A DNA stretch of 39,627 bases, taken from contig JAMFSK010000033.1 in the NCBI GenBank assembly GCA_026225235.1, forward strand, positions 1 through 39,627. The letters run 5' to 3'. Positions 12,076-20,243 of this stretch are shown here, one piece after another. Position numbers and translations under genes: made by a program. The stretch's first letter is position 1. Every line of letters starts with the position of its first letter. Under the pieces are notes generated by a model. It worked only from the letters and a program-made list of their open reading frames with translations. It had not been told where the DNA came from and made no database searches. Source of the stretch: Burkholderiales bacterium (GTDB taxonomy: Bacteria; Pseudomonadota; Gammaproteobacteria; Burkholderiales; Burkholderiaceae).

Positions 12076-12079
12076 AGAC

Positions 12080-12700
12080 ATGGCCGCGCCGAAGAAAGTT
12101 GACTACGAACGCATTGAACCGGGCTGGCGAGTGGGAATTTTAAGCCCCGCCCAGCTTGCATCCGAGTACACGATGGCCACGGGCATTTCAGTCTCGCACA
12201 CGGCCATCATCAAGCACTTCACCAAGCGCGGCGTGCCTCGTGACCTATCTGCAAAGGTGCAGGCAAAAGCCGATTCGATGGTTATGGACGCCATGGTTAC
12301 AGGGAAGGTTTCTTCCGTAACCTTGGCGAAGGAATCGGAGATAGTTGCGGAGTCTGCAACCCAGCAAGCGACCATCCGAATTGGCCACCGCAAGGACATT
12401 GTTCGGTTCCGAAACGTTGCTATTGATCTTCTTGCTGAACTGGAAAGCCAGACAGGTAACGCAGATCTCTTCCAGGAACTGGGGGAGTTCCTTCGGTCTG
12501 AGGATGACAAAGGCCAGGACAAACGCAACGACGTCTACCAGAAGGTGATATCGAGCGTGGGCCGGATCGACGGGCTTAAAAAGCTCGCCGAGGTGCTGAA
12601 GATCCTGGTTGGCCTCGAGCGCGAGGCCTATGGAATTGCAGACGCCGGCAAGGAAGGCGAGCCCAAGGGCGTCCTGAACATTGTGATGAACCTCGCATAA
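12080..12700 (+). CDS. terS: Terminase small subunit
   Basis: This 206-residue protein would recognise the packaging site and pass phage DNA to the large subunit. The N-terminal part is a DNA-binding helix-turn-helix (ILSPAQLASEYTMATGISVS, then HTAIIKHFTKRGVPRDLSAK). A central helical oligomerisation region follows (RIGHRKDIVRFRNVAIDLLA, ELESQTG). The C-terminal segment GRIDGLKKLAEVLKILVGLE and REAYGI is typical of terminase small subunits in beta-proteobacterial phages. It begins the late gene block, with terL four genes downstream. Confidence 0.8.
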   Translation: MAAPKKVDYERIEPGWRVGILSPAQLASEYTMATGISVSHTAIIKHFTKRGVPRDLSAKVQAKADSMVMDAMVTGKVSSVTLAKESEIVAESATQQATIRIGHRKDIVRFRNVAIDLLAELESQTGNADLFQELGEFLRSEDDKGQDKRNDVYQKVISSVGRIDGLKKLAEVLKILVGLEREAYGIADAGKEGEPKGVLNIVMNLA

Positions 12701-12725
12701 TCGGATTCTCGATGCGAGGTGACCT

Positions 12726-12806
12726 ATGACGGGTGAAGACTTGATTCTGCTGCTATCGATTGGTTTGAACGTGTACCTGTTTGTTTATATCGTGAGGAAC
12801 CAGTGA
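12726..12806 (+). CDS. Very small membrane protein, 26 aa
   Basis: ATG at 12726 has GAGG six bases upstream and starts MTGEDLILLLSIGLNVYLFV; the remaining residues are YIVRNQ. This is a single hydrophobic helix with a basic end. The stop overlaps the next gene's GTG as GTGA. The short length makes it uncertain, but the ribosome site and exact overlap support it. It sits between the two terminase subunits. Confidence 0.5.
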   Translation: MTGEDLILLLSIGLNVYLFVYIVRNQ

Positions 12807-13024
12807 GATCGGCTCCATCCACGATGATGATGATGCACATCGATGACTGGTGGCAGCAGGCTCAGTGGCATTCGAAGTACGAGGAAGCGAAAGCCGACAC
12901 GCCTGATGAGGTCGAGTTGCTGGCTGAGGTTCAGGCCGAACGGCTGGTGCGCATAGCAGACAAGGCCAAACCCTACGAGCAGCGCCTGCGCGAGCGCATG
13001 GCTGCGAAGCGAGCGAAGAAATGA
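12803..13024 (+). CDS. Hypothetical protein, 73 aa
   Basis: This small protein opens MRSAPSTMMMMHIDDWWQQ and continues as a charged helix (VELLAEVQAERLVRIADKAK) with a basic tail (RERMAAKRAKK). GTG 12803 has GAGG five bases upstream and overlaps the preceding stop; an ATG at 12824 is possible. The stop overlaps the next ATG. No known family. Its position between terS and terL suggests a late or packaging-linked role only by association. Confidence 0.6.
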   Translation: MRSAPSTMMMMHIDDWWQQAQWHSKYEEAKADTPDEVELLAEVQAERLVRIADKAKPYEQRLRERMAAKRAKK

Positions 13025-13275
13025 AGATCACGCACATCGCCATCACGCCTTCGGTTTTGGATCGCTCGGCGTACAAGTTTGAACTGGAAATCAACCAGTG
13101 CAAGTTCGAGGGTCACTTTGACGATTTTGGTGGATTCATCACGATGATCGCCGAGGCCGCGAGGTTCTTTAGCGTTCGCGCCGGTTTGATGCGCGTGAAG
13201 GATGCGCGCTTCACCCGTGAGGTTCTGCCGGGCCGGATGGGGGACGAGATGGTGTTGCCGGGTGATCGAAAGTGA
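13021..13275 (+). CDS. Hypothetical protein, 84 aa
   Basis: The protein opens MKITHIAITPSVLDRSAYKF and appears beta-strand-rich in the first half (FELEINQCKFEGHFDDFGG), with a helix after it (FITMIAEAARFFSVRAG). It is coupled on both sides (ATGA before, GTGA after). I do not recognise a family, and no catalytic motif is visible. Confidence 0.65.
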   Translation: MKITHIAITPSVLDRSAYKFELEINQCKFEGHFDDFGGFITMIAEAARFFSVRAGLMRVKDARFTREVLPGRMGDEMVLPGDRK

Positions 13276-13517
13276 TAGCGCCAGTTCGTGAATTGCCGTT
13301 GAACGGCTTCGCGCCGGACAATGCCAGTATTGCGAAGCATCTGCGGGAGCAGGCTGATTGGCTTGAGGCTCCTGACGCGGTGGAGGTATCGACGGTATTC
13401 CTGGTCTTCGAGGATGCTGACGGCAAGATTCGCCGGCAGACAGCTGGACGGCCATGTGATCTTGGGCGTGCCCTTGGGGTTCTGGCGATGGCCATTATTC
13501 AATCGGCCGTCAAATGA
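13272..13517 (+). CDS. Hypothetical protein, 81 aa
   Basis: GTG start overlapping the upstream stop. The sequence IAKHLREQADWLEAPDAVEV then STVFLVFEDADGKI suggests a helix followed by a small beta sheet, and the C terminus is a hydrophobic helix (GVLAMAIIQSAV). Similar short helix-sheet proteins often occur near phage terminases, but I cannot name the family. The stop overlaps the terL start as ATGA. Confidence 0.6.
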   Translation: MIAPVRELPLNGFAPDNASIAKHLREQADWLEAPDAVEVSTVFLVFEDADGKIRRQTAGRPCDLGRALGVLAMAIIQSAVK

Positions 13518-14986
13518 GTGTTTCGGACTCCAAGATCGTCTACACGCCGCCGGGTCCGGTGGGTAAGGCGTTCATCAAGTCGGATGCGTTCGTTTGCGCG
13601 ATCAAAGGCCCGATCGGCTCGGGTAAATCTGTGGCGTGCGTGATGAAGTTGATTCGTAACCTGCAGAAGCAAAAGCGCTTGAACGATGGCTGGATCCGCC
13701 GTCGCACGGCGATCATCCGCAACACCTACCCTGAGCTCAAGACCACGACGATTAAGACGTGGCACCAGTGGATTCCGCCTTCGACGGGCACGTATGTCGA
13801 TAGTGGTCCACCGTCGCACCTGATCATCGACGAGGTGAATAAGGTCAATTGGGAAGTGATCTTCGTCGCGCTGGACCGGCCTCAGGACGTCAAGAAGCTG
13901 CTGTCGATGGAACTCTCTGACGCCTGGATCAATGAGGCGCGTGAGATGCCCAAGGCGATCCTCGATGGCCTGACGGGTCGGGTCGGGCGTTTCCCGCGCG
14001 TCGAGGACGGGGGCTGCACCGACCCTCAGATCCTGATGGACACGAATCCTCCGGATACCGACCATTGGTGGTATCGCCACGCCGCTGATCCCCAGCCGGA
14101 AGATGTTGAAGCGGTGCACGAGCTCGAAGCCAAGCTGCGCGACATAGGCGCACTGCGCGAGGATCAGCCTCTGTTCGAGTGGTTCGATCAGCCCGGTGGG
14201 GAAGACCCGGGTGCGGAGAACCTCGCAAACCTGCCGCCTGGCTATTACCTGAAGGCCAAAGCCAACAAGACGCGCGAGTGGATCAACGTCTATGTGCACG
14301 GGAACTATGGCTTCGTGCTTGACGGCAAGCCAATCTATACCGAGTACCGCGACGTCCTGCACTGCCGCGAGTTCGAGTCGAACAAGCGCCTTGCACTGCA
14401 TATCGGGATGGACTTTGGACTTACGCCTGCGGCTGTCTTTGCTCAGCAAACCACGAATGGCCAGTGGCGCAAGCACAGCGAGCTGGTGACTGAGGACATG
14501 GGGATCGTGCGATTCGCCGAGTTGTTCAAGAACCACCTGGCGATGATGTACCCGGGTTTCAAGATAGGCACCATCACCGGTGATCCGTCGGGCGATGCCC
14601 GCGGTGACGACGAGCGCACGACCTTCCAGATCCTTGCGGCTGGCGGTGTGATCGCGAATCCCGCGCGCACCAACGATCCCATTCTCCGCATTGAGGCGGT
14701 ATCGGCGCCCATGCGTCGCCTGATCGATGGTGAGCCAGGGATGATCATTCATCCCCAGTGCAAGACCCTGAGAAAGGGTTATGCCGGTGGCTACAATTAC
14801 AAGCGCATTCAAATATCTGGTCAAGAACGCTTTCGCGACGTCCCGGATAAGAATATGTTTTCGCACGTATGCGACGCGGACCAGTACATCATGATCGGCG
14901 CTGGCGAGGGCAAAGCCCTTGTTAAGCGCGAGCAGAGTGCGGGTCGACCGACAGTCGCGATCTCGGATTACCAAGTCGATATTTGA
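13514..14986 (+). CDS. terL: Terminase large subunit
   Basis: This 490-residue ATPase/nuclease would drive DNA into the prohead and cut it. The ATPase half has Walker A GPIGSGKS (32-39), a motor motif RNTYPELKTTTIKTW (69-83) and Walker B-like SDAWINEA (135-142; catalytic E141). The nuclease half begins with LHIGMDFGLTPAAVFAQ, where the Asp of MDFG is the first metal ligand, and a later TGDPSGDARG supplies another acidic residue. The protein resembles TerL of BPP-1/BcepC6B-like podophages. The antisense strand is open for 758 codons over this gene; I treat that as a GC-rich shadow. Confidence 0.93.
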   Translation: MSVSDSKIVYTPPGPVGKAFIKSDAFVCAIKGPIGSGKSVACVMKLIRNLQKQKRLNDGWIRRRTAIIRNTYPELKTTTIKTWHQWIPPSTGTYVDSGPPSHLIIDEVNKVNWEVIFVALDRPQDVKKLLSMELSDAWINEAREMPKAILDGLTGRVGRFPRVEDGGCTDPQILMDTNPPDTDHWWYRHAADPQPEDVEAVHELEAKLRDIGALREDQPLFEWFDQPGGEDPGAENLANLPPGYYLKAKANKTREWINVYVHGNYGFVLDGKPIYTEYRDVLHCREFESNKRLALHIGMDFGLTPAAVFAQQTTNGQWRKHSELVTEDMGIVRFAELFKNHLAMMYPGFKIGTITGDPSGDARGDDERTTFQILAAGGVIANPARTNDPILRIEAVSAPMRRLIDGEPGMIIHPQCKTLRKGYAGGYNYKRIQISGQERFRDVPDKNMFSHVCDADQYIMIGAGEGKALVKREQSAGRPTVAISDYQVDI

Positions 14987-14997
14987 GGAGTCCTCAC

Positions 14998-15213
14998 ATG
15001 AGTGGAGGCGGAGGCACACCGGCACCGGTCGCGCCCGTACCACCCCCGCCGCCTCCGTCATTTGACGACGCGGCGCAAAAGGCGCTTCAGAACACCCAGG
15101 CCATCGCGCAGCGCCGTGGTATGGCGTCGACCATCCTGGCCGGTGCAAACCAGAACAACTCGGCCACACAGCCGAGTGTGACCAGCGCAGCGTCGTCGCT
15201 GCTCGGAGCCTGA
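14998..15213 (+). CDS. Proline-rich virion-module protein, 71 aa
   Basis: I place the start at ATG 14998 with GAGGAG seven bases upstream. The protein opens MSGGGGTPAPVAPVPPPPPP and continues with a helical, Gln/Ala-rich region (DDAAQKALQNTQAIAQRRG) and MASTILAGANQ. The same Gly-then-poly-Pro architecture with a final T-I-L/G segment is common between terL and the portal gene in podophages. Its function is unknown; it may be a minor head or packaging protein. Confidence 0.7.
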   Translation: MSGGGGTPAPVAPVPPPPPPSFDDAAQKALQNTQAIAQRRGMASTILAGANQNNSATQPSVTSAASSLLGA

Positions 15214-15214
15214 T

Positions 15215-15532
15215 ATGGCACGCAGAGTACAGCACACGATCGGGCTGGGTATTGGTGTCGGGCTTTCTGCTTCGATCGACTGGGAAGGCGGAGAGGGCAT
15301 CCTGTATGTATCGTCGACCGCGTGGGGCGGCGGTAACGTTCAGCTTCAGCAACAAGCGCCTGACGGCAACTGGTACACGCTTCAGAACTACGCCACTACC
15401 ACTCCAATTTCGCAAACCACGAACAGCACCGCCAATTTCCGTGCGCCTGCTGGAAAGATCGCCGTCAACGTGATGACTGCGACGGGCGTGAATGCGTTCG
15501 TGGTGGGTGTGCCTTCGAACGCTGCGGGCTGA
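15215..15532 (+). CDS. Putative structural protein, 105 aa
   Basis: A beta-rich small protein with WEGGEGILYVSSTAWGGGN, then VQLQQQAPDGNWYTL and a final IAVNVMTATGVNAFVVGVP. The alternating hydrophobic pattern fits a jelly-roll or barrel, as in head fibres or decoration proteins. It lies one base after the Pro-rich gene's stop and just before the portal gene. A structural role is inferred from fold pattern and position. Confidence 0.65.
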   Translation: MARRVQHTIGLGIGVGLSASIDWEGGEGILYVSSTAWGGGNVQLQQQAPDGNWYTLQNYATTTPISQTTNSTANFRAPAGKIAVNVMTATGVNAFVVGVPSNAAG

Positions 15533-15533
15533 T

Positions 15534-17222
15534 ATGCCGCAAATCGATCCGCGCGCCGAGGATATCCTGCGACTGCACTCGAACCTGAGCGCGCGTCGTG
15601 GCATCTGGGAAGGCCATTGGCGCGAGGTCGCTGAGCGGGTCCGTCCGACACAGAACATTTTCCAGCAGCAACGCCCAGACGGGGACAAGCGCAACGAGCG
15701 CATCTTCGATGCAACCGCGCCGCTTGCCCTGCCGAAGTTTGCCGCTGCCGTGATCAGCATGGCGTTCCCCGCCACGCAAACCTATCACCGCCTCGAGGCG
15801 CAGCATCCTGGTGTGAGTCAGAACACGGATGTGAAGCGATACCTCGAGAAGGTCAACGATCTCCTGTTCCGGGTGCGCTATGGACCCCATTCGAATTTCC
15901 AGTCCCAGTCGGGCGAGGTCATCCTCGACATTGGTGCATTCGGAACCGGGATCCTATTTGTTGACGATGTCCCAGGAATTGGTATTCGTTACAAGTCCTT
16001 TGCGCTGGCTGAGTGCTGGATTGCGAGTGATGCGCACGGTCGTGTTGACACGCTGATTCACAAGTTTGAATGGACAGCACACGAAGCGGTGACGGAGTGG
16101 GGCTATGAGGCCTGCCCCAAGGAAGTCCAGGAAGCGTTTCAGCAGCAGTGGCAAACGAAGTTCTGGTTCATGCACTGTGTGCAGCCAAACAAAGACCGGA
16201 TCATGGGCCGGCGCGATTACAAGGGTATGGAGTACGAGAGCACCTATCTGTGCGTGAATACCCGCCAGATTGTGAGCGAGGGTGGTTACCGCGTGTTCCC
16301 CTTCTGCGTGCCGCGCTTCGAAACCGCGCCCCGCGAGGTGTATGGTCGCTCGCCTGCGATGGCGGTGCTTCCTGACATCAAGATGCTGAACGAAATGGCG
16401 AAGACGCACATTCGAGCCGCTCAGCAGGTCGTGGCGCCTCCGATCATGTTGACGGACGATGCCAGCCTCCAGGCGTTCAGCATGCGCACCAACGCGCTGA
16501 ACTACGGGTATGTGGACGACAACGGTCGTCCGATGGCGATCCCGTTCGAATCTAAGGCCCGTGTCGACATTGGGCTTGACATGATGAATCAGCGGCGGGA
16601 GGTGATCAACGACGCCTTCTTCGTCACGCTGTTTCGCATCCTGGTGCAAGAGCCGCAGATTACCGCGACTGAAGCGATGCTGCGGGCTCAGGAGAAGGGC
16701 CAGTTACTGGCGCCGACCATGGGCCGCATCCAGGCGGAGCTGCTCGGGCCGCTCGTCGAACGCGAGATCGATATCCTCGCTCACTCGCTTGTGCTCGAGG
16801 AAGAGTGCGGCCCGATGCCACAAGCGCTTTTGAGCACCGGTGGCCAGTTCAAGATCGAATATCAATCGCCCCTCAACCAGGCGCAGCGCGCCTCAGTGGG
16901 GGTAGCGATCATGCAATCGGTGCAATCTCTTGCACCGCTTGCTCAGATTGACCCGTCGGTGATGCAGCGCATCGATCTCGACCAGGCCGCTCGCATGCTG
17001 TGCGAGATCAACGGCGTGCCGGAATCGATCATCCGATCCGATGAAGAGCTCGTCAAACTCAAAGAACAAGCCGCTCAAGCGGCGCAAGCACAGCAATTGT
17101 TGGCTGCCGCACCGGTGGCCGCATCCGCTGCAAAAGACTTTGCGCAGGCGCAGTCGTTGGCTGGCTCGTCGCCTAACCAGGTCGCCCCGAATCTTGGCCT
17201 ACCCACAGGAGCGCCAGCATGA
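15534..17222 (+). CDS. Portal (head-tail connector) protein
   Basis: This 562-residue protein matches the T7-type head-to-tail connecting family. Signature parts are the N-terminal HSNLSARRGIWEGHWREVAE, the AALP-type core LALPKFAAAVISMAFPATQT, EVYGRSPAMAVLPDIKMLNE, and VLEEECGP before a Gln/Ala-rich helical tail. Twelve copies would form the ring through which DNA enters and leaves. The start is ATG 15534; an upstream in-frame extension to 15492 lies inside the previous gene. The last 60 residues (AAQAAQAQQLLAAAPVAASA) are low-complexity and may be flexible. It overlaps the next gene as ATGA. Confidence 0.92.
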   Translation: MPQIDPRAEDILRLHSNLSARRGIWEGHWREVAERVRPTQNIFQQQRPDGDKRNERIFDATAPLALPKFAAAVISMAFPATQTYHRLEAQHPGVSQNTDVKRYLEKVNDLLFRVRYGPHSNFQSQSGEVILDIGAFGTGILFVDDVPGIGIRYKSFALAECWIASDAHGRVDTLIHKFEWTAHEAVTEWGYEACPKEVQEAFQQQWQTKFWFMHCVQPNKDRIMGRRDYKGMEYESTYLCVNTRQIVSEGGYRVFPFCVPRFETAPREVYGRSPAMAVLPDIKMLNEMAKTHIRAAQQVVAPPIMLTDDASLQAFSMRTNALNYGYVDDNGRPMAIPFESKARVDIGLDMMNQRREVINDAFFVTLFRILVQEPQITATEAMLRAQEKGQLLAPTMGRIQAELLGPLVEREIDILAHSLVLEEECGPMPQALLSTGGQFKIEYQSPLNQAQRASVGVAIMQSVQSLAPLAQIDPSVMQRIDLDQAARMLCEINGVPESIIRSDEELVKLKEQAAQAAQAQQLLAAAPVAASAAKDFAQAQSLAGSSPNQVAPNLGLPTGAPA

Positions 17223-17359
17223 AGCCCGATACCGAGCGTGTTGTTTCGATGGTTCAGTTTAATGGCGAAATCTTGGTCGCTACGGAGTATCACGTTTATC
17301 GAGTTGTCGGTGAGAAGCTCGTCGAAATTCCATTTGAAAGCGCGAAAGGTGAAGCATGA
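17219..17359 (+). CDS. Small hypothetical protein, 46 aa
   Basis: The frame encodes MKPDTERVVSMVQFNGEILV and then TEYHVYRVVGEKLVEIPFE, which suggests a small beta-sandwich with four strands. Both ends overlap neighbours by ATGA (portal before, 17356 after), so it fills its gap exactly. Codon use looks like its neighbours. The Q-F-N-G-E-I-L-V-A-T/Y-R-V-V pattern resembles short blade-like repeats. Function unknown. Confidence 0.65.
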   Translation: MKPDTERVVSMVQFNGEILVATEYHVYRVVGEKLVEIPFESAKGEA

Positions 17360-17787
17360 ACGAACTCAATTACACCCCGTTGTCCGACGGCTTCAAGGTT
17401 GCGAAGAACGACGATGGCAACGTGGTCTTCGCACGCAACGACACGACGTTGTTCGTGGCGAGTCCCGCCGATTTGCAATCGACGCTGGCGCCGATGATCG
17501 GCTCGATTACCGCGGTTCCTGCTGCTGACACGACCGCCCTCGATGCGGCCAATGCTTCGGTTGCGCAATTGCAAACCCAGTTGGCAGCCGCGCAGGAGGG
17601 TGCCGTGAATTACGAAAAACAGATCGAGGCCCTGAAGGCGCAGATTGCCGCCGACAAGGCCGCTGCTGCCACGATCCAAGGGACTGGCACTGCGGGCTTG
17701 AGCGAGCAGTCTGTTGTGGCCACAGCCTCGCCTGACGCCCTCGCGCCCACGATCGCACCTAGCAACACGGGTATCACCGGCTCGTGA
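17356..17787 (+). CDS. Hypothetical coiled-coil protein, 143 aa
   Basis: Residues 1-50 read MNELNYTPLSDGFKVAKNDD and seem beta-rich. Residues about 55-105 form an Ala/Gln-rich coiled coil (VAQLQTQLAAAQEG, EKQIEALKAQIAADKAAAAT). The C terminus is Thr/Ala/Pro-rich and disordered. It is coupled to genes on both sides (ATGA, GTGA). It lies between portal and scaffold genes and may take part in head assembly, but no family is certain. Confidence 0.65.
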   Translation: MNELNYTPLSDGFKVAKNDDGNVVFARNDTTLFVASPADLQSTLAPMIGSITAVPAADTTALDAANASVAQLQTQLAAAQEGAVNYEKQIEALKAQIAADKAAAATIQGTGTAGLSEQSVVATASPDALAPTIAPSNTGITGS

Positions 17788-18056
17788 ACTCGTTTTTCGA
17801 GAAGGTGTTGCGTCGCAGGTCCTGGTATCGCGCGACGTTCAACACCCCAGCAGGCCAGGCGGTGCTCAAGGATCTGAGGCGCTTCTCGCGCTTCACTGAG
17901 AGCCCGCTTGTGTTGTCCACTACACGTCAGCAGGTCGACCCGCTCGCGACAGCGGTACGGATTGGCAGACAGGAGATGTTCCAACGGATCATCCATCACC
18001 TGCATGTTGACGACGCCCAACTCATTCGAATGATGGAGCAGGAAGACCATGAGTAA
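17784..18056 (+). CDS. Bbp19-like protein, 90 aa
   Basis: The protein resembles the Bbp19 family named from Bordetella phage BPP-1: RRSWYRATFNTPAGQAVLKD, LRRFSRF, and IGRQEMFQRIIHHLHVDD. The family lies just before the scaffold and capsid genes in such phages and its role is not established. Start GTG overlaps the previous stop; the end overlaps the scaffold start by eight bases (ATGAGTAA). Confidence 0.75.
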   Translation: MNSFFEKVLRRRSWYRATFNTPAGQAVLKDLRRFSRFTESPLVLSTTRQQVDPLATAVRIGRQEMFQRIIHHLHVDDAQLIRMMEQEDHE

Positions 18057-18963
18057 TTCCGCTGCTGCTGCCCTTGGGGGCGCTCCCGCTGCTGCGCCGG
18101 CCGGTGGAGATCCTGCTGGTGGCGCAGCACCAGTCGCTGCACCTGCCTCCGGCGCGCCGGCTGCCCCGGCCACACCCGCGAATGGGGAATGGTTCTCGTC
18201 GATCACTGACGAGCCCACGCGTACTTGGGTTCAGGCAAAGGGCTGGAAGGGGTCTGCCGAGCTTGCCGAGTCCGCCTACAACCTTGAGAAGCTGATCGGT
18301 CACGAGAAGGCTGGTCGCACGGTGGTGATCCCTGGCGACGATGCCAAGCCCGAAGACGTCGCGGCGTTCCGCGCCAAGATGGGAGTGCCTGCGAATGCTG
18401 CCGATTACAAGTTGCCTGTACCGGATGGCGCGTCCACGGAATTTGCGACCGAAGCGGCGAAGTGGTTTCACGAGACGGGTGTGCCGCCGAAGCAAGCACA
18501 GGCGCTGACAGAAAAGTGGAACTCATTCGCGGCGCTCCAGGCAAAGGCCGACGGCGAGAAGTTCGTTCAGCGAGCTGACCAGGAATTCACAACGGTCGTG
18601 AGCAAGTGGGGCAAAGACGCTGACATGAATCTTGAAGCCGGCAGGCGGGCCGCGGCGCAGTTCATTCCTGCTGCCAATGCCGAAGCGCGGGCGGACATCA
18701 TGCACAAGATCGAACGTGCGGTAGGCACCCAGACCATGCTGGAAATGTTCGCGAGCATCGGCAAAGGCCTGGGCGAGCACCGGATGGTCGATGGCGGTGG
18801 TGCAGGGAGCGGCGTCTTTGGCATGTCGCAGGAGGCGGCAAAGCAGCGCATCACTGAGCTGCGAAGCGACAAGGCATGGGCCGCTTCGTATGTCCAGGGC
18901 GACAAGGCGAAACTGGCCGAGTTGGAGAATCTGCACAAGGTCGCTTACCCGGACTCGAACTAA
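18049..18963 (+). CDS. Capsid scaffold protein
   Basis: This 304-residue protein sits directly before the major capsid gene, as scaffolds do, and matches the capsid-assembly type seen in BPP-1-like phages. The first 45 residues are Ala/Pro/Gly-rich and disordered. Then follow EWFSSITDEPTRTWVQAKGW, SAYNLEKLIGHEKAGRTVVI, the motif FRAKMGVPANAADYKLPVPD, and a long helical C-terminal part ending in a mixed-charge helix (DKAKLAELENLHKVAYPD). The protein should direct prohead assembly and leave or be degraded before DNA packaging. Confidence 0.85.
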   Translation: MSNSAAAALGGAPAAAPAGGDPAGGAAPVAAPASGAPAAPATPANGEWFSSITDEPTRTWVQAKGWKGSAELAESAYNLEKLIGHEKAGRTVVIPGDDAKPEDVAAFRAKMGVPANAADYKLPVPDGASTEFATEAAKWFHETGVPPKQAQALTEKWNSFAALQAKADGEKFVQRADQEFTTVVSKWGKDADMNLEAGRRAAAQFIPAANAEARADIMHKIERAVGTQTMLEMFASIGKGLGEHRMVDGGGAGSGVFGMSQEAAKQRITELRSDKAWAASYVQGDKAKLAELENLHKVAYPDSN

Positions 18964-18964
18964 T

Positions 18965-19177
18965 ATGGCTGCGCCCGAAAAGACACCCTTGACATTGACG
19001 CAAGCCCAGCAGATTCGCTTAGAATGCTTGCGTCTGGTGTACCACCCAGCGAAAGATGCGCAGTACTTAATCACGAAGGTGGTCGAGTTCGAGCGATACA
19101 TCGCGGATGGAAAGCCTGGGGAGCCGCCAAGTGCGGCCGAAACCGAGCGGCAAGACGGCCCCAACGCCCCGCTCTGA
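18965..19177 (+). CDS. Hypothetical protein, 70 aa
   Basis: Start ATG 18965 lies one base after the scaffold stop. The protein opens MAAPEKTPLTLTQAQQIRLE and has one main helical region (CLRLVYHPAKDAQYLITKVV, EFERYI), followed by a polar tail. It lies between scaffold and capsid genes. It may be an assembly factor or minor head protein; the sequence alone does not say. The following 107 bases before the capsid gene show no gene. Confidence 0.65.
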   Translation: MAAPEKTPLTLTQAQQIRLECLRLVYHPAKDAQYLITKVVEFERYIADGKPGEPPSAAETERQDGPNAPL

Positions 19178-19284
19178 GACTGGTAATCCAGTAGCCTGCC
19201 TCGGCTCACAGAGGAAGAAGTCGGCCCGGCAACGGCAAGCCCTTCGAAACGTGATGTTCACCACCACATTTCTCGGAGCTTGCC

Positions 19285-20175
19285 ATGAGTCAGGCCGTAA
19301 CCACCTTCTTCGTGCAGCAATACACGACGAACGTCCAGCTGCTCAGTCAGCAGTTGATGTCTCGTTTCGCGGCGTCCGTGACGCATGGCGCTTATGTGGG
19401 TAAGCAGGGCGTTCCTGTTGACCAGTTCAAGCCCACCGTTGCGACGAAGCGCACCACGCGCTATCCCGCGCTCACTCCCGTTGAAGAGCAGACCGATCGC
19501 CGCTGGGTGTTCCCGTCTGACTACGACTGGAATGACCTGATCGACCAGATCGACAAGCTGCGTATGCTGATCGACCCCCAGTCGAGCTATGTGCGCAACG
19601 GCACTGCGGCCATGAATCGCTCGAAGGATGACGAGATCATTGCGGCGTTCTTCGGTGTGGCGATGACCGGTGTCGCCGGTTCCACGCAAACGTCGTTCCC
19701 ATCGAGCCAGATCGTATCGGCCTCGGAAGGTGCGTCGAGCGCGACGGGTATGAACGTCGAGAAGCTCAAGGCTGGCATCCAACTTCTGTTGCAAAACGAA
19801 GCGTGGGACCCGGCGAGCGGTGACCGTATTACGTGCGGCATCAACTCGAAGCAGAACCGTAACCTGATGGATGAAATCCAGGTTATCAACTCCGATTACA
19901 ACGGCGAAAAGGCCGTGGTCAATGATGGCTTCGTGATGCAGTGGGGCAAGGTGGATTTCATCCACTCGGAACGCCTGCCGCAAAACGGTAGCTCGCAGAC
20001 GATGTGCCCCTTCTACACCAAGGAAGGCATGCACCTCGGCTTGTGGCAGGACATCAGCGCCGACGTGTCGCAACGCAAGGACCTGGCCGGCTTGCCGTGG
20101 CAGGTCTATCTGTACGGCACCTTCGGCGGGACGCGGATCGAAGAAGCCAAAGTCGTTCAAATCCCCTGCGCATAA
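19285..20175 (+). CDS. Major capsid protein
   Basis: This 296-residue protein is the main shell subunit, with an HK97-like fold expected from related podophages (BPP-1 Bbp17 type). Recognisable parts are the N-terminal TTFFVQQYTTNVQLLSQQLM, PALTPVEEQTDRRWVFPSDY, DQIDKLRMLIDPQSSYVRNG, and a C-terminal LPWQVYLYGTFGGTRIEEAK. GGAG lies seven bases before the ATG. A hairpin terminator follows the stop. The position after the scaffold and before the cement protein confirms the call. Confidence 0.9.
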   Translation: MSQAVTTFFVQQYTTNVQLLSQQLMSRFAASVTHGAYVGKQGVPVDQFKPTVATKRTTRYPALTPVEEQTDRRWVFPSDYDWNDLIDQIDKLRMLIDPQSSYVRNGTAAMNRSKDDEIIAAFFGVAMTGVAGSTQTSFPSSQIVSASEGASSATGMNVEKLKAGIQLLLQNEAWDPASGDRITCGINSKQNRNLMDEIQVINSDYNGEKAVVNDGFVMQWGKVDFIHSERLPQNGSSQTMCPFYTKEGMHLGLWQDISADVSQRKDLAGLPWQVYLYGTFGGTRIEEAKVVQIPCA

Positions 20176-20189
20176 GGCTCAGGGATTAG

Positions 20190-20210
20190 CCCCGCTTCGG
20201 CGGGGTTCTC
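20190..20210 (+). terminator. Weak terminator after the capsid gene
   Basis: CCCCGC/GCGGGG with a TTCG tetraloop (20190-20205) is followed by TTCTC. The stem is strong but the T-run is short, so partial termination or mRNA end protection is likely. This would raise capsid mRNA relative to downstream genes. Confidence 0.5.
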
Positions 20211-20243
20211 ACATAGACGCAGGGATTTGAAAGGAGCTTCATC

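Noticed and set aside
12020..12079. Small gene in the gap before terS
   Set aside because: No start codon with a ribosome site gives a frame longer than a few codons; only iteron-like half-sites are seen.
13499..15775. 758-codon open frame on the minus strand over the large terminase and portal start
   Set aside because: It is antisense to genes with clear motifs, has an Arg/His-rich composition with no known domain, and such frames are usual opposite GC-rich genes with strong third-position bias.
18791..18964. Upstream extension of the 70-aa gene at 18965
   Set aside because: It lies out of frame within the scaffold gene; ATG 18965 just after the scaffold stop is the natural start.
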